Shown piece after piece: positions 1-11,577 of a stretch of 64,000 nucleotides of DNA. The notes beneath the pieces were generated by a model. That model made no database searches. It worked only from the letters and a program-made list of their open reading frames with translations, and was not told the DNA's origin. Each line of letters begins with the position of its first letter. Position 1 is the stretch's first letter. The stretch is taken from positions 104,357,087 through 104,421,086 of the forward strand of contig CM043966.1 in assembly GCA_014529385.2 (NCBI GenBank), given 5' to 3'. A program made the position numbers and the translations under genes. This stretch comes from Adiantum capillus-veneris. Its lineage: Eukaryota; Streptophyta; Polypodiopsida; Polypodiales; Pteridaceae.

Positions 1-445
1 AAGAACAAGTAACAGAAGAAGAAGTCCTACCAACTTATGGGGACCCCGTTTGATGGGGCCCCAAGTAACATAAATGATTAAAATAAATCAAGACACACAC
101 ACACACACACACACACAAAGAAAGACTTGCTCCAAAAATTGATGATGGTGGCAACTGTACGGGCAGTTTCCAAAAATTACGCTAATTGTGGTGACATGGT
201 AGGCTGTACGGATTTTTGTGTTTTGCATTCCTGGAGAAGGTGCAGAGTCTAGAGTACCGGCTTGTACTGTGTTGATGCAATATAAAGAAATACCAAAAGA
301 GGCACCAAGGTTTGGGGCCAATACTCTTTGGGGTGGAATTTTGCCACTCCGTGTCGCATGTTGTCTCTCTCCCTCTAAATTCAATTGTTATTGAAGTGCT
401 AAAAATCTGTTCAATCTGTTTTTTTCTATTATAACGTGGTGACCG
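1..445 (+). repeat. Dispersed LTR-like repeat, copy 1 (cut by window edge)
   Basis: This stretch shares blocks with 5985-6657 and 7640-7940: a segment around 33-62 reading roughly CAACTTATGGGGACCCC followed by TGATGGGGCC, and a later segment around 280-440 with ATACCAAAAG, TTTGGGGCCAAT and a CCACTCC...TCTC block. Similar blocks recur inverted at 6750-7110 and 47395-47560. Copy 2 ends in TGTTACA followed by a primer-site-like sequence, so the family is probably an LTR. No protein is encoded here. The left border lies outside the window. Confidence 0.55.
93..116. repeat. (AC)12 microsatellite
   Basis: A perfect dinucleotide run inside the dispersed repeat copy. Apparent reading frames across it are low-complexity artefacts. 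Confidence 0.95.
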
Positions 446-454
446 TCTTGTGAC

Positions 455-600
455 AGATAGAGATAGATATATGGTTAATAGAGAGGGATATATATGGAGA
501 GATAGAAATGTGGAGAGAGAATGGCAAAGATTGTAAGGGGAAGAGAGAGATAGACTTGGTTATAAAGGGAGATAAATGGAGAGATAGAACAACCATGAGT
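455..600. repeat. Purine-rich GATA/GAGA-type tract
   Basis: About 140 bp dominated by GATAGA, GAGAGA and ATATATGG words on the + strand. It is an imperfect simple repeat without coding features. From 600 to 1080 nothing else is recognisable. Confidence 0.6.
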
Positions 601-1081
601 GTAAATAGAAGCGCCTTACATTATACACCCACATGTATGTCGTTGATTTGTCGTGAAGAAGCAAATTATTAGCAGCCTTTGACACCTTCTTAATTCAATC
701 AATGCCCTTTATTGATGAGTGAAATATGTGTATAATAGATTCATGATCATAAGCTTGCCAAAGTATGTCGTTGACTTGGCTCACCAATTAAGCTAGTGCT
801 TTCCCAAGGCATACATAGAAGTTGGTGGTCTCCTCTATGTCTCACTCCCTCCCACTAACGAAACTTCATTCACTAACTCTTGATTCTTTACAGAGAAGAG
901 GGTCCTTTATATAGATGTGGAAAAATTATGAAAATTTTTTAGCATGTTATTCAGCTATGAGCTACAACTTTTGTGAAGAACAATTTTTCAAATTTGGATG
1001 AGAAGTGGACGCCAAAATTCCACAAGAACACGTCTTTTTCCTCTCTACAAAAGTCTTCAGGTGGGTGCCTTTGCATTGAAC

Positions 1082-1207
1082 TTCCTTATGGCTCCAAGAA
1101 TACACACATCATGGTGTATGTAAGCATGACCTTGAACCTTGAATTTCCTTATGGATCCAAGAATACACACATCATGGTGCGTGTAAGCATGATCATGATC
1201 TTTGAAA
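1082..1207 (+). repeat. Two 63-bp tandem copies
   Basis: The block starting TTCCTTATGG at 1082 recurs at 1145 with few changes; both copies contain CAAGAATACACACATCATGG. The repeat gives a short + frame with a duplicated PYGSKNTHIMV peptide. No function is evident. 1210-1650 is AT-rich with no feature I can support. Confidence 0.75.
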
Positions 1208-1649
1208 AGAGTGTCCAATAGTTTGTATGCATCCCAATAAAAAGTCAATATTGATTTAAAATAAAAAAATAAAAAAATAATAAATATAGTGTAATCATGA
1301 TAGCTATAAGATCTAGATAATCAAGATAGCTACAAGTTCTAGATATGAAATAAAAATATATAAATAAAACTTACAGTGGTTAGTGTTTTTTATCCATGTA
1401 AATCTCAAAAGTAAACTTTAATAAGCTACCGTGAAGGTTATTTAGGTAAATAACACACATACACTTATCTATATTATTTGAAATGCTATAATGTATCTAA
1501 AAATGGAGTCATAGCATTTGTTCCCATGACGCCCGTGCCACAACATGACACCGCTTTGCTACATGGATGTCGCAATACTTAAACTTCAAAAAGGACTATA
1601 GTGCTTGCTTCTTTGGGCCGCACCAAATGCGATGCAGAATAATCTATTT

Positions 1650-2060
1650 CGGCTCCATATCTTCAACTTCGTCTATGATCTTGGGTTTATCTTCTTCAAG
1701 AATCTCCTTTGAAGGATATCCTTGAAACAAATTCAACCACGATTTCATGGATACATCTTTTACTTGGTGGGTGACTGAAAAATGACTATGCTTCCTGAAT
1801 GACTATGGATGGAATGCAGATGAACAATGTGACGGAGTGCCAAGCCTTTCAATATATACATGCCAAAAATGAAATATAAACTTGACTTTTCTACCTACAA
1901 CTTTTGATTGTGGTAAACCACAAAGGGAATACCAGTGCTTGATAAACAATCGTGCTAATGATTTTGCGGTGATTGTGTCTTGCCAAGGAATAAACATGCA
2001 AGATGTAGTGACATGACCTACAATGGTGAAACATCATGTATTCCTTCACTGCAAACTTCC
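1650..2060 (-). pseudogene. Ty3/gypsy integrase fragment
   Basis: The minus-strand reading around 1750-2030 gives an integrase-core-like stretch: residues such as FIPWQDTITAKSLARLFI, then the YSLCGLPQS block, matching the region around the second catalytic Asp of plant gypsy integrases (F.P..KTITAE..ARLF....YRLHGLP.S). Stops and frame breaks interrupt it and the D,D-35-E residues cannot be assembled. It lies downstream (minus sense) of the protease and gag traces at 2853-4150, so it probably belongs to the same decayed element. Most of reverse transcriptase and RNase H is missing or unrecognisable between them (2060-2850). Confidence 0.6.
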
Positions 2061-2852
2061 TATGTTTCCTAGAGTGTTCTCCATGCTTCTACGCTCATCC
2101 GTGAGTGAATCATGTGCATCATGCAATATGGCTTTCCAATGAGAAGGTAACACACAAAGATGGTGATTAAAAAACGGGATGTCACGAATGAGAGACTCAA
2201 AAAATGCATATTGACTTTTCATGCAAACAAAAGGTACTTTGTGAATGCATACTATGGACCTCAACTCGAGAGCCAAGATCGGTCCTTCGTGATTGATTGT
2301 ATCTACAATGGGGCTAGCTTTTCTAGGAACATAACCAATCAAACCACCAAATTTCTCACAAGAATGGAACCATCTAGCTTGGCGATCACTCCAAGGTGTA
2401 CTCGGTACAGACTGGAGTCACTTGAAGGCTTTGATGATCCTTACGACAATCAAATCTCTATCATGAAAAAATGCTTCTCAAGTTGTAGAGAAGGAATGAT
2501 AGAGATGGGTTCCTTATTATGCAATGACTCATTCCTTTTCAGATTGTGGGACATGAGAGTGAGAGATTAATGATAAAGAAGGAATATTCTTCTCACACCA
2601 AATAACCTCTAGAGAGGCACCTTTGACCATGTGAGAGACAATGTTTTCTTTCCAGCTAACTCGTGGATCAAAACTTTTAAACCACTATACGCCAAAATTT
2701 ATATCACATCTAGACATACGAGAGATGACAAACTTAATACAAAACCCTATGTTTTGAATTGAGACTTTCACATTAGGACATTCATGCATAAGTGAGAAGT
2801 GCATGTCAAGAGAAAATCCAAAGACCACAATGGGATCCATCGGAATAGCTTC

Positions 2853-3101
2853 TTAATGTGCACTCTCCATAAGAGAATTACTAATCACATCGTGCATACT
2901 GCCTGGATCAAACAAGATCACAATGCAATGACCATTCACATGATCGTAACACTTGATGAGAGACTCATCTAGATGATCATTAGAAACTTGGGGCACATTA
3001 GTTTTCTCATTTACAATGCTTACAGAAGATGTGGGTTTTGTGGGTTCTTTGGATGCTTTCTCAGGACAATCCCTTTTCATGTGACCTTTAGTATGACACT
3101 A
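2853..3101 (-). pseudogene. Ty3/gypsy zinc-knuckle tail and protease start
   Basis: The minus frame runs from the second half of a CCHC zinc knuckle (C-H-T-K-G-H-M-K-R-D-C-P) through a linker to an aspartic-protease active-site region, LFDPGSMHDVIS. The first knuckle cysteine is separated from the second by an in-frame TAG at 3099-3101. The active-site triplet is D-P-G rather than the usual D-S/T-G, exactly as in the gypsy element at 7941-15458, which points to a related lineage. The reading ends shortly after the active site. The rest of the protease is not recognisable. Confidence 0.7.
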
Positions 3102-4150
3102 AAAACATCTTCCGTCCTTTCCATATTTGGTTCATTCTTCAAGACTTAACCAACCTCCTACTATTCCTTGAGCAAAATTTTCATCGGGTGTCAACTTAGG
3201 GATTTCTTGAGTTTTAGCCTTTCCTTTACTATCACTGTTAGGTGAAGAGTTTTGTGCTCTAGGTGTAGAGGAAAAATTGCCATTTTTCTTACCATTATTT
3301 TTACCATTTTGTTGGTTGTGAGGGGTACTTGACTTTTTCTCCTTTGACTTACCTTTGTTGTGCTTCATTTCTTGCTCGATAGCGATTCTGACAGTGTCAT
3401 TGTAGTCAGTAGGTCAGAAAACTTTGTACTCGTCCAAACCAAAGAGGAAAGCCTCTTTGTGATCCTCATCCAACTTATGCAATTGAACACCAATCTGAAA
3501 AATGTGGTTAGAAAAAGACAAAACAAGATTTTTGCTTTGCTTGAGGCCTCACTGATCTTCTTTTAACCGATCAAGGTATTGTGGTGGAATAAAATGAGCC
3601 TTGAGCTTGTCTTGGCAGTAATAGAGAGGGATATGCCATCCGCGAAATGCTCAAGATACTCATCCAACTATGTCTCTTGCTAGGCTTGATACCAATTAGT
3701 GGCATCACTAGACAAATACATGGAAATAGTCAAAACTTTCATGTTATTGCTTTTCTTATTAGTCCAAAGTAAGCATTAAATTGATGTAGCAAAGAATGAA
3801 TCACAAAAGCATCCATCTTACCATCATACTTATTGAAATTGAACTTCTCAGTGATTGGATTGTTAGAGTCGTCATCTCTACGTGGACTATGTGATGACTC
3901 ACCTGCCTTTGTGAGTGGCTCGCCTCTTCGCGAAGATTACTTGTAGAATCAGCCCCTTCATGTGTTGGTCTCACTACGCCTCATGATTGAGTTCCATACC
4001 TGCCCTCTTTTCTTTAGTCGCTATGTGTTGAGCCTCCCTCAATTCTTCTCGTTATCTTTCTATGGTGGTGCATCGAGCCTCTTGTTGTAGCATCATCTCC
4101 ATCATGGACTTCATCAAAGTCTCCATAGCATTTGGTCTAATCCGTGGCAT
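3102..4150 (-). pseudogene. Ty3/gypsy gag remnant
   Basis: On the minus strand a gag-like reading can be followed through several frames: a KFNFNKYDGKMDAFVIH segment near 3800-3850 (the F.G..D...W family block), then MKVLTISMYLSSDATNWYQ near 3690-3750 (the L.G.A..WW region), then a Lys/Asn/Gln/Ser-rich stretch at 3132-3368 leading to the zinc knuckle. Stops and frameshifts are frequent, so no gag protein can be made. The order gag, knuckle, protease is normal for a gypsy element transcribed leftwards. Confidence 0.7.
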
Positions 4151-4559
4151 AAATGAGGATGGAGGAGGATCTGGAAGCCGTCCTCTTAGTGTAGGGACTC
4201 ATTCTCCAATTTCACTCTCATCAACTGCACACAAAGTATTCATTCCGCTTATGGTGATGACCATGCATTGAGCACATGGGTACTTGGGGTTCGGTGTACT
4301 TTGATACGTGGGGTTCCTGAGGTACTTGGGTACTTGGCGTTCTTGGGGTACTTGGGTAATTAAGTTCTTGGTACTGCTTGCAATCTACATTTAAGAAGGA
4401 TTTTCTCTTACCCAAGATCAAATCCTTCTTGTAGGTGCACCCCTTGGCAGCCTTGCGCTCACACCAAGGTTTCTTTTTCCCACCTCAAGTCGATTGGCAT
4501 GCCGCAATGTGCAAGGTCCATTCGCAATGAGTAGAAAAGAGGAACAAGGGGAGGCTGGA

Positions 4560-5018
4560 CAAGTCCTTCTTTTTTGGGTTACCTATCACTCTTCAAAAAC
4601 AGATTAGAGATATCAAAACACCCAAGTGTTCTTGGGTTACGTGAAATCTCAAACAAGCAAAAAAATTTATGTGGTCCTTTATCGCTTAATTTCCCTTAAG
4701 ACAGAAGGATGAAACGAGAGAACGCTTGATGTGCAATGGACTAAGTGTGGGAGAGGCTAATAGTCCCAGGTCAAGACATGAAGATTCTTTGAGAAAAAAA
4801 AATATGAGGGAGATTCTTTAGGTTCTTTTCTTAAGTGATGATATCAAACACTATCAAAAGAGCTCTAGTACAAATTTTATATGCAACGAAAGTGATTTAT
4901 GATGTGTGCTCAGGATGAGGTCTTAAGGCATACTCAAGGTTCATTTGATTGAATGAGAGAGCTCCTTTTACTTCATGAGAGATGTGCAAAGACTAGAGAG
5001 ATAAGAGAATGACAATGT

Positions 5019-5061
<43 letters not shown>

Positions 5062-5890
5062 CTAACACTAGATGGGGTTCCAAACCCTCTCCAAGGGCCC
5101 CCCTCTCTATCACTAGAGAGATATTTGCTTGATTTGCACAAATGTTGATATAGTGGTCCTAGATACTGAGATGTTGATGAGATCTTGTTGTAGGTGCTTG
5201 GGTCTACGAGTCTAAAGGTTGAAATGAAAAAGTGCTAATGGGACTGATGGGATCTGCAAATGACAACGAGGCTATGGGCTGATTTGCTAACATACATGTC
5301 GATGATGGGATAAAAACTTAAAATGTTGGTTGGTCTTAGTACTAAATTTGAAAACATTGGCTAATCTGCTACAATGGGTTGAATCTAAAAACACTTGCTA
5401 GTTTAATACAATGGACTGAAAATTGGCAGTGATGCAATCTACCACTAATGGCTGAAAACACTTGTGGGCCAAATGTACTGATGGAAAAACTCCATGGGTG
5501 CTGATGGCAAAACTGCTAGCCAAAATGCTAGTGGTGCTGAGGTACTACGGGTACTGGTGTTGGTACTGAGGTACTGACTTATGCTTGAGAATGACCCCTA
5601 AGGGTCACTTATATATGGGGTAAAAGTTGGGTAGGGCAATGACACTTAAAAACCCATGGTTGATGATAAAATATCACTTATTCATAAGTTAATGAACTAC
5701 TAATAAGAGGTGATTCACATGTAGAGAAATACTTAGTTTGGGTATTGATGCAACTATATGGAAACACTCCCCAATGCCTACACGTAGCAGACATTGGTTA
5801 TGCTCATGTGCCATAAGAGGGTATGCAACTAATCTAAAGTGTCTAGACATGCACGTCCTGTGTAGAGGCTCACAACGGTGCCAAAACACT
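4560..5890 (-). repeat. Probable LTR of the decayed gypsy element
   Basis: Non-coding sequence lies on the upstream side (minus sense) of the gag remnant, where a 5' LTR would be. It contains a TATATA-like box (CATATATAAG on the minus strand near 5610) and a (GA) run. About 190 bp at 4836-5030 are clearly repeated at 37155-37375, next to another gypsy remnant. I cannot place TG/CA ends or target duplications, so the limits are approximate. Confidence 0.35.
5023..5058. repeat. (GA)18 microsatellite
   Basis: An uninterrupted GA run inside the probable LTR. The related copy at 37155-37375 has no long run at this position, so it expanded after the copies separated. Confidence 0.95.
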
Positions 5891-5984
5891 TCCTAGGCTA
5901 TCCTAAACCACCCTAGAAATAGGAATCAGCTTCTCCACATGCACATAGAGTTAGGTGTGCAAGTGACACACAAACTACAAATTT

Positions 5985-6657
5985 ATCAAGCCAGTAAAGA
6001 TCTTTAGGGTTGGGCACCTTAGCCTTAAACCTAGTCAACTTGTAGATCCTGATTAAACCCTAGCAAAAGCAGAAGAAGACAAATTTCTCACCAACATTCA
6101 CCTAGTGGTCCAAGTATTAAAGAAAGGTCATGATCAAAATCCTGACCCTCAACAACTTATGGGACCCCCATCCGATGGGGCCTAAACATAAAGCAAAGAC
6201 ACACACTAACTTGCGTAAAAAAGATGACACATGGCTGATGTACGAACCCTTTGTAAATTGCACTAGCCTATTGATGATGTGGCAGTTGTATGGATGCATG
6301 TGTTTTGCGTTGGTTGATGATGTGGCAGGTGATAAGAACTTCCTCAAATTGTGCTGGTAGCTTTTAGAGATAGCTTTTGGGATCCATATGCTTTTCATTT
6401 AAACTGCTTTTGATGAGGGATCACTCTGTGGCATGCTTTCACGTGGAGATGTAGAGCAGCTGACATGTACTAATTTGAAGCAAAATAAAAAGATACCAAA
6501 AGGGGTGCAACAATTTTGGGCCAATGTTCTCTTGTGGTAAAACTCCACCACTCCATGTCTTGTGTGCAATGTTTATCTTTCAATTCAGTTGTTTTGAAGT
6601 GTCTAAAGTCAGTTTAGTATGTTCTTTCCCGTTGGCATGTGGTTCCCTACTGTTACA
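5985..6657 (+). repeat. Dispersed LTR-like repeat, copy 2, with 3' LTR-type end
   Basis: It begins near AAAGATCTTTAGGGTTGGGC, which is matched at 7696 by GAAGATCTACAGGGTTGG, and continues through the CAACTTATGGGACCCCC block, the GATGATGTGGCAG block and the ACCAAAAGG...TTTGGGCCAATG block. It ends at TGTTACA (6651-6657). The terminal CA and the primer-site-like sequence just after it indicate an LTR in plus orientation. No retroelement body can be recognised downstream, so it is a solo LTR or a truncated element. Confidence 0.55.
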
Positions 6658-6658
6658 G

Positions 6659-6672
6659 TGGTATTACAGCTC
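6659..6672 (+). other. Primer-binding-site-like sequence (initiator tRNA-Met)
   Basis: TGGTATTACAGCTC, one base after the LTR-like end, matches the plant initiator-Met primer site TGGTATCAGAGC at 10 of 12 positions. Confidence 0.5.
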
Positions 6673-6749
6673 TAGTTGTGTGATTTTATGAAGCATACTA
6701 GTCCTACCAAGATAATACAGATCACAATGGTGTTTCTAGATTCTAAAGA

Positions 6750-7110
6750 GCACCTAAAATTTCTTCTCGACAAGATTCACGATGGGGACGGGCACCACAT
6801 GCGAATGGAAAAGAATAGACTGAACAGACTTTAGATGCTTCAAAACAACTAAATTGAAAGAGAAACATTGCACATAGCCTGTAACAGGGACGGGCACCAT
6901 GTGCCAATGGAAAAGAACAAATTGAACAACTTTAAGCACTTGAAATAACATTGAATTGAAAGAGATGCATGGCACACGAGATGGAGAGTGGCGGAGTTCC
7001 ACCCCGATAGAGAACTGGCCCCAAATATCGGCGCCCCTTTTGGTATTTCTTTATATTTCTTGAACTCAGTACAACACCGATACTCCATCCGTTGCACCTC
7101 CATAGGGAGC
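6750..7110 (-). repeat. Dispersed LTR-like repeat, inverted copies
   Basis: The reverse complement matches the 3' half of copies 1 and 2. ACGGGCACCA(C/T)(A/G)TG words occur twice (6785 and 6889), so the interval holds two partial inverted copies in tandem, followed by the GGCCCCAAATATCGGCGCC block and TTTGGTATTTCTTTATATTT. Together with 6480-6657 it forms a diverged inverted repeat. Confidence 0.6.
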
Positions 7111-7639
7111 GTGCCAAAGAATGAGCCCTTGGCTCATATATATAAAGGCCCTTGACCTCTCAAAATCGATTACATGAAAAGATTCAAGTTCTAAAAGCAT
7201 CTAGCCTAAAAGAGGCGCTCAAAAAGATGCCAATGTAAAAGTAGAAAATCCGTTAGTCTGCCATGTCAGCACCATCAGTGTAAAATACAAAATTTTGTTC
7301 ATATGTCACGTAGGTAGTCAAGTGTAATGTTTGGGCTATCTATGCAGGCCTGCCACATCATCAACTAGCTTCACATAGGTTTCTGAGTGAATGCGTGAGT
7401 CTGATTTGAGCCCCATCAGACAGGATCTCGTAACTTGATGGGAGCTCTTCTTTAAGAATAGGCCACTCGGCAAGACTTTGCAAGTTGGTAAAACTTCGTT
7501 TGCTTCTTGTGCTTCCTCTATTGCTTCTGCTTCTTAGGGCTTAGGCCCCTCAATCGGGATCTACAAGTTGGCTCAAGTTTTCAATGGATTGACACATCAG
7601 CAATTTGTGACAAGAGGAGTGATGCCAACATTGTATTGA

Positions 7640-7940
7640 GTTGAAGCAATAAAAAGATATACCAAAAGGGACGCCACAGTTTGGGGCCAGTGTTACTGAA
7701 GATCTACAGGGTTGGACACTCTAGCCCTAGCCAACCTGCAGATCCTGGCTAAGGGACCTAAACCCTAGCAAAAGCGAAAGAAGAAAAAGTTATCACCAAC
7801 TTTCGTCGAGTGGCCCAAGTATTAAAGAAGGGCTAGGATTAAAATCCTAACCCCTAGCAACTTATAGGGACCCCGATTGATGGAACACACACTAACTTGT
7901 GTAAAAAAAGATGACATGTGACTGTTATACAAACTCTCCT
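7640..7940 (+). repeat. Dispersed LTR-like repeat, copy 3, left part
   Basis: It starts with an end fragment (ACCAAAAGGGACGCCACAG, then TTTGGGGCCAGTG) followed at 7696 by a new copy beginning GAAGATCTACAGGG. It runs to 7940, where the gypsy element begins. The copy resumes at 15464, matching copy 2 near 6260 onward, so the gypsy element inserted into it. Confidence 0.6.
7936..7940. other. Target-site duplication (left), CTCCT
   Basis: The five bases immediately before the left LTR are CTCCT, identical to the five immediately after the right LTR (15459-15463). Confidence 0.9.
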
Positions 7941-9552
7941 TGTAACATTTAATGGTCTAGTAACTTGTGTGTAGCGGAAAATAACATAGATATAGTGAGC
8001 ATTTCATTAGAATAGATTCCTAATAAGTATAGCAAGAGTGCTTGGATGGAGAGAGCAACATAAAGCATAACACCTAGTTAGATAAGCATGAACAATACTT
8101 CAAAAGAGAGAGAAATTAAGCTATTGACAACAGTTGAGGACCGGATTTACATGGAGTTGGTCCCCCCTCCAAAAGTCTTTGTATTATAGGTTTCCCCCAT
8201 CAAAGGAGACATTTTACAATACAATACTTTGTGTTCCTTCACTAACTTGTGGGTGCAATGAAGATGGAAGCTTCAAGCACCAAGCTAACACTTGTAAAAC
8301 ATAACATCAATTCCTCACGGTCTCAGACCCAAGACCTCACACACCTTCGAATATGGTGAGAGCTAGCATGGTATGAGAGTAGATGGAGAGGAATAAGGAG
8401 TATTCTTATGAGAAAGAAGTATGTCTCCTCACATAATCACTCATAATAGATTAGCATAGCTTAGTAATTAGCATGGTAGAGGAGGTGAGCATGCATTGGA
8501 GCTTGGCTCTTGGTTGGATTTTCATCACAAAGCCAAGAGTTTTTGGTGTAGGCATCCCTTCTCACAAGCTTAGAGTAGGTGATGAGCTTTCCATTAAAGC
8601 TTGAGAAGGAGAGAGAGAGAGAGAGAGAGTCTTCTTTGCTTCACACATGAGATTGTGTGAGTGTGTGTATGTGTGTGTGATAATGCCTTGCCAAAATCAG
8701 CCCCCTCTCTCTCTTGGTTGACCCCTCTTGATTTTTACTCATGCTAGCATCCCATTGGACCCTGCAAAGCTTAGCCAATGATAATTAAGAAGCATAAGTG
8801 ATAGCCTTGTGACATATGTCCCCCTTTCCTCTTTTGTGAGAGCTTTAGGTAATTAATTAATGCAATTAAATTCTCATTGGACCCTTTAGTATTCTGGCCA
8901 ATAGGAATTAGGCAAGCCTTTGGGCTACTGAATGCTCATTCGACCCCTTGGGAGACTATCCAATAGTCTTATAGAGAGCTTAATTTCTATTGGTTCTTTT
9001 ATCAAGTGTTTTAAAATGAATTAAACCAAATGTACTCTAGCCTAATTTTCATTGGTCCACCTCTATTGCCATCCAATAGGATTTGAATGCACCTTGGGGG
9101 CAACTGGGATAGGGAGCTGACATGTGTCCCCTATTCCCTTTGTGTAAGGGGATCTTGCTAGAGTGTGTGTGTGTGTTTCTCTCTCATCCCCTACAAGAAA
9201 GGCTTGCCCTCTCCTATCTAGGGATATGTGAAGACTTTAGGGTCTTCACATAAGCATCCAATTTTCCCTTGGTTTTGACCATTGGACCTAACCTTTGATT
9301 TTGGGACCTTAGCATTTTGGAAGTTTTAATGGACTAAACCTAAGGGTCTTTGAAGCCCATTGTTGCACATTGCTCTTTTGCAGATGGCCCCCCCTTTGGA
9401 TCCCTATTTTCCCTCCTTTGGATCCCTAATGTGGCCGGTCTGCTAGCTTAACCAATATTCTAGCTTTTTCTCCCCTGGTACTTTCCCATATTAAATGATA
9501 AGTTTAACATGAGAAAATAATTTAGGAGAATTAGATATTAGTTATTATGACA
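7941..9552 (-). repeat. 3' LTR of the gypsy element
   Basis: A 1612-bp LTR beginning TGTAACATTTAATGG and ending TTATTATGACA on the + strand. It is nearly collinear with 13828-15458. It contains a (GA) run near 8610-8629 and a GT-rich run near 8655-8680, both of different length in the partner LTR. Confidence 0.95.
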
Positions 9553-9567
9553 TTACCTCTCTCTTGA
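9553..9567 (-). other. Polypurine tract of the gypsy element
   Basis: The minus strand reads CAAGAGAGAGGTAA directly against the start of the 3' LTR, the expected position for plus-strand priming. Confidence 0.75.
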
Positions 9568-10074
9568 AATCATAGTCGTCCTCGACTATGGGGTAGAGAA
9601 AATAAAGCCTATTCATTAGTCCTTTTTCTAGCGGGTAGAGGATCCCTATCTTACCCTACGACATCGTTCTAGAATGGCTAAGCTGAGAGCCTAAGCTGCC
9701 GCAAGCATGTCTGCGCATTAGTCCTATCAGTCTTCCATAGTAGAGTGACAAGCTCTACTTGGTGTTTGGAAGACGTCGTCTCTGCAAACTTGATCCTAAG
9801 CATGCATACTACTTAACACTTGTGCACAATAAAGAAAAAGAGAGTCTTATTAGACAAAAACTTGGTTCATTTAAACATTTGTACGTTAGCTTACTCTAGG
9901 GAAGCATTGTAAGCATTGACAAGGTTTAGGTTATCCTTTAATTGTATGCCTTGCATCCATCTAGCATCTTCAAAAGGATAGTTCTTAAACTTAATAAGAT
10001 ATCATCAGATAATCTTAGCGCCTCTCAATACCTTGTCTTCATGTCGGAGAATGGACCTGCAGCACCTCTTCCTG
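9568..10074 (-). other. Non-coding 3' internal region of the gypsy element
   Basis: Between the polypurine tract and the integrase tail no reading frame or motif is recognisable. It is probably the untranslated 3' part of the element. Confidence 0.4.
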
Positions 10075-10324
10075 GTCCTCGATCTCCGGTGGGTCTTCAA
10101 TAGTTGGTTCTTGAGGTGACTCTCCTTTGTAAGGCTTTAAAAGTCTCACATGAATAGCATTGTGTATAAGCCAATGACTGGGCAACTCGTAGTTCTAAGG
10201 TAAGTAGAACTACGAGGAGTTCCTTTTCATATATGCCTAGAGCTTTCTCAACAAGGTCGAGCCTTCAACTTTCACAGGCTATGGCGTGCCCTTCTTGGAG
10301 AAAAACATCTCTAAGGCAATCACC
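10075..10324 (-). pseudogene. RNase H end fused to integrase C-terminal end
   Basis: On the minus strand, RNase H continues past the FEFQCDA block (an in-frame TGA follows the Ala) to an ALGIYEKELLVVL block, the Y.EKELLA family motif. Within about 10 codons it becomes the integrase-tail motif SHWLIHNAIHVRLLKPYKG, which in the related gypsy remnant at 35283-35588 reads NTWRIHNAFHVSLLKPFKG. A family member normally has several hundred codons (rest of RNase H, integrase zinc finger and core) between these motifs, so they are deleted. The junction lies near 10195-10215, where TAGTTCTA and its inverted form occur. Confidence 0.75.
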
Positions 10325-11568
10325 TCAAGCGTCACATTGGAACTCAAATGTCTTTGAGAGATCTGATAGTGTAAGCACAGGTTGAGAGATAAGCTTTTCG
10401 AAAGCATTGTTATCCTTGGTAGACCATGTATACCTAACGTTTTTCTTCGTTAGGTCATGTAATGGTCCCGCGATTTGTGAGAAATTTTCTATGAAGCATC
10501 TATAGTATGCACACATACCTATAAAGCTTCTTAGTTCATATAGATTCCTTATATTAGGCCATCCTTGTGTTACCTCTAGCTTTGATGGATCCATTTGGAT
10601 GCCATCTTGAGAGATAACGTGACCTAAATATTGAATCTCTTGTAATAAGAAAAACTCACTTTTCTTTCGATTAATATAAAGTTTATTCTCTCGTAAGACT
10701 TGAAATATTACCTGGAGGTGTTGATTGTGTTTGTCTAGTGAATTAGACTAGAATATTATATCATCAAAGAACACTCCTGTAAAGGTTTGATGAGGCGTGA
10801 ATAGAGTTTCCATCAAGCACTTAAATGTGGCTGGTACATTGGTCAAGCCAAAAGGCATGACAATGTATTCGTAAATACCAAACATAGTGCGAAATGCGGT
10901 CTTTACAATATCTTGATCAACTATCCTTATTTGATGGTAGCCACTGTTTAGGTCAATCCTATTGAAGTAGGTCACCTTTGCAGCTTATCAAATAGGTCTT
11001 CAACCCGTGGAATAGGAAACCTATTTTTGATAGTGATCCTATTTAGTGCTCTATAGTCGACACACATACAATATGTGCCGTCTTTCTTTTGCACTAATAA
11101 CACGGGTGAACAAAATGGAGATGAGCTAGGCCTAACCATGCCCTTTTCAACTAACTCACGCACTTGCTGCATAATCTCCTCTTGTTGAGCTTGAAAAACT
11201 CTATAAGGAGGTTTATTAAGCCGTGAACTTCCTGGAAGAAGTTTAACTGCATGGTCATCATTGCCTCGTTTAGGAGGTAGTTCACAAGGGATTTCGTCAA
11301 TAAAAACATCTTGAAATCCCTTGAGAGAATTGGATAACTCTAATTCCTTGTGATTATTTATATTTTCTTTTGCTAAAGCATTAGGTTCATTTTGAGAATC
11401 TTTAACAAAAATCATGTACACAAAAATAGAGCTCTTTATTGACTTATTGAAAGGTTGTGTATGTACAATGGGTATGGTGTTACCCAACTCCTTAGCATCT
11501 ATGTACATATCTTTTTCCCTGAACTTAAAGTAGATTTTCCTTTCAGGGAATTTAACATTGGCAGCCAT
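10325..11568 (-). pseudogene. Ty3/gypsy reverse transcriptase and RNase H start
   Basis: Three overlapping minus frames carry the gypsy reverse transcriptase in order: the LPPKR...PPYR linker and [40 protein letters not shown], then [15 protein letters not shown], the polymerase box VFFDDIIF with both catalytic Asp present, and further on LRSFIGMCAYYRCFI and the RNase H start. Breaks occur between 10972 and 10975 and between 10748 and 10594. The enzyme would copy element RNA within virus-like particles, but the breaks make this copy inactive. Confidence 0.85.
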
Positions 11569-11577
11569 GCGATCAAA

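Noticed and set aside
1082-1207. Possible CRISPR-like array
   Set aside because: It has only two copies with no unique spacers, and the window is eukaryotic; it is a plain tandem duplication.
2160-2570. 136-residue plus-strand frame
   Set aside because: It lies antisense within the decayed gypsy element, has no motif, and a minus-strand frame covers the same region.
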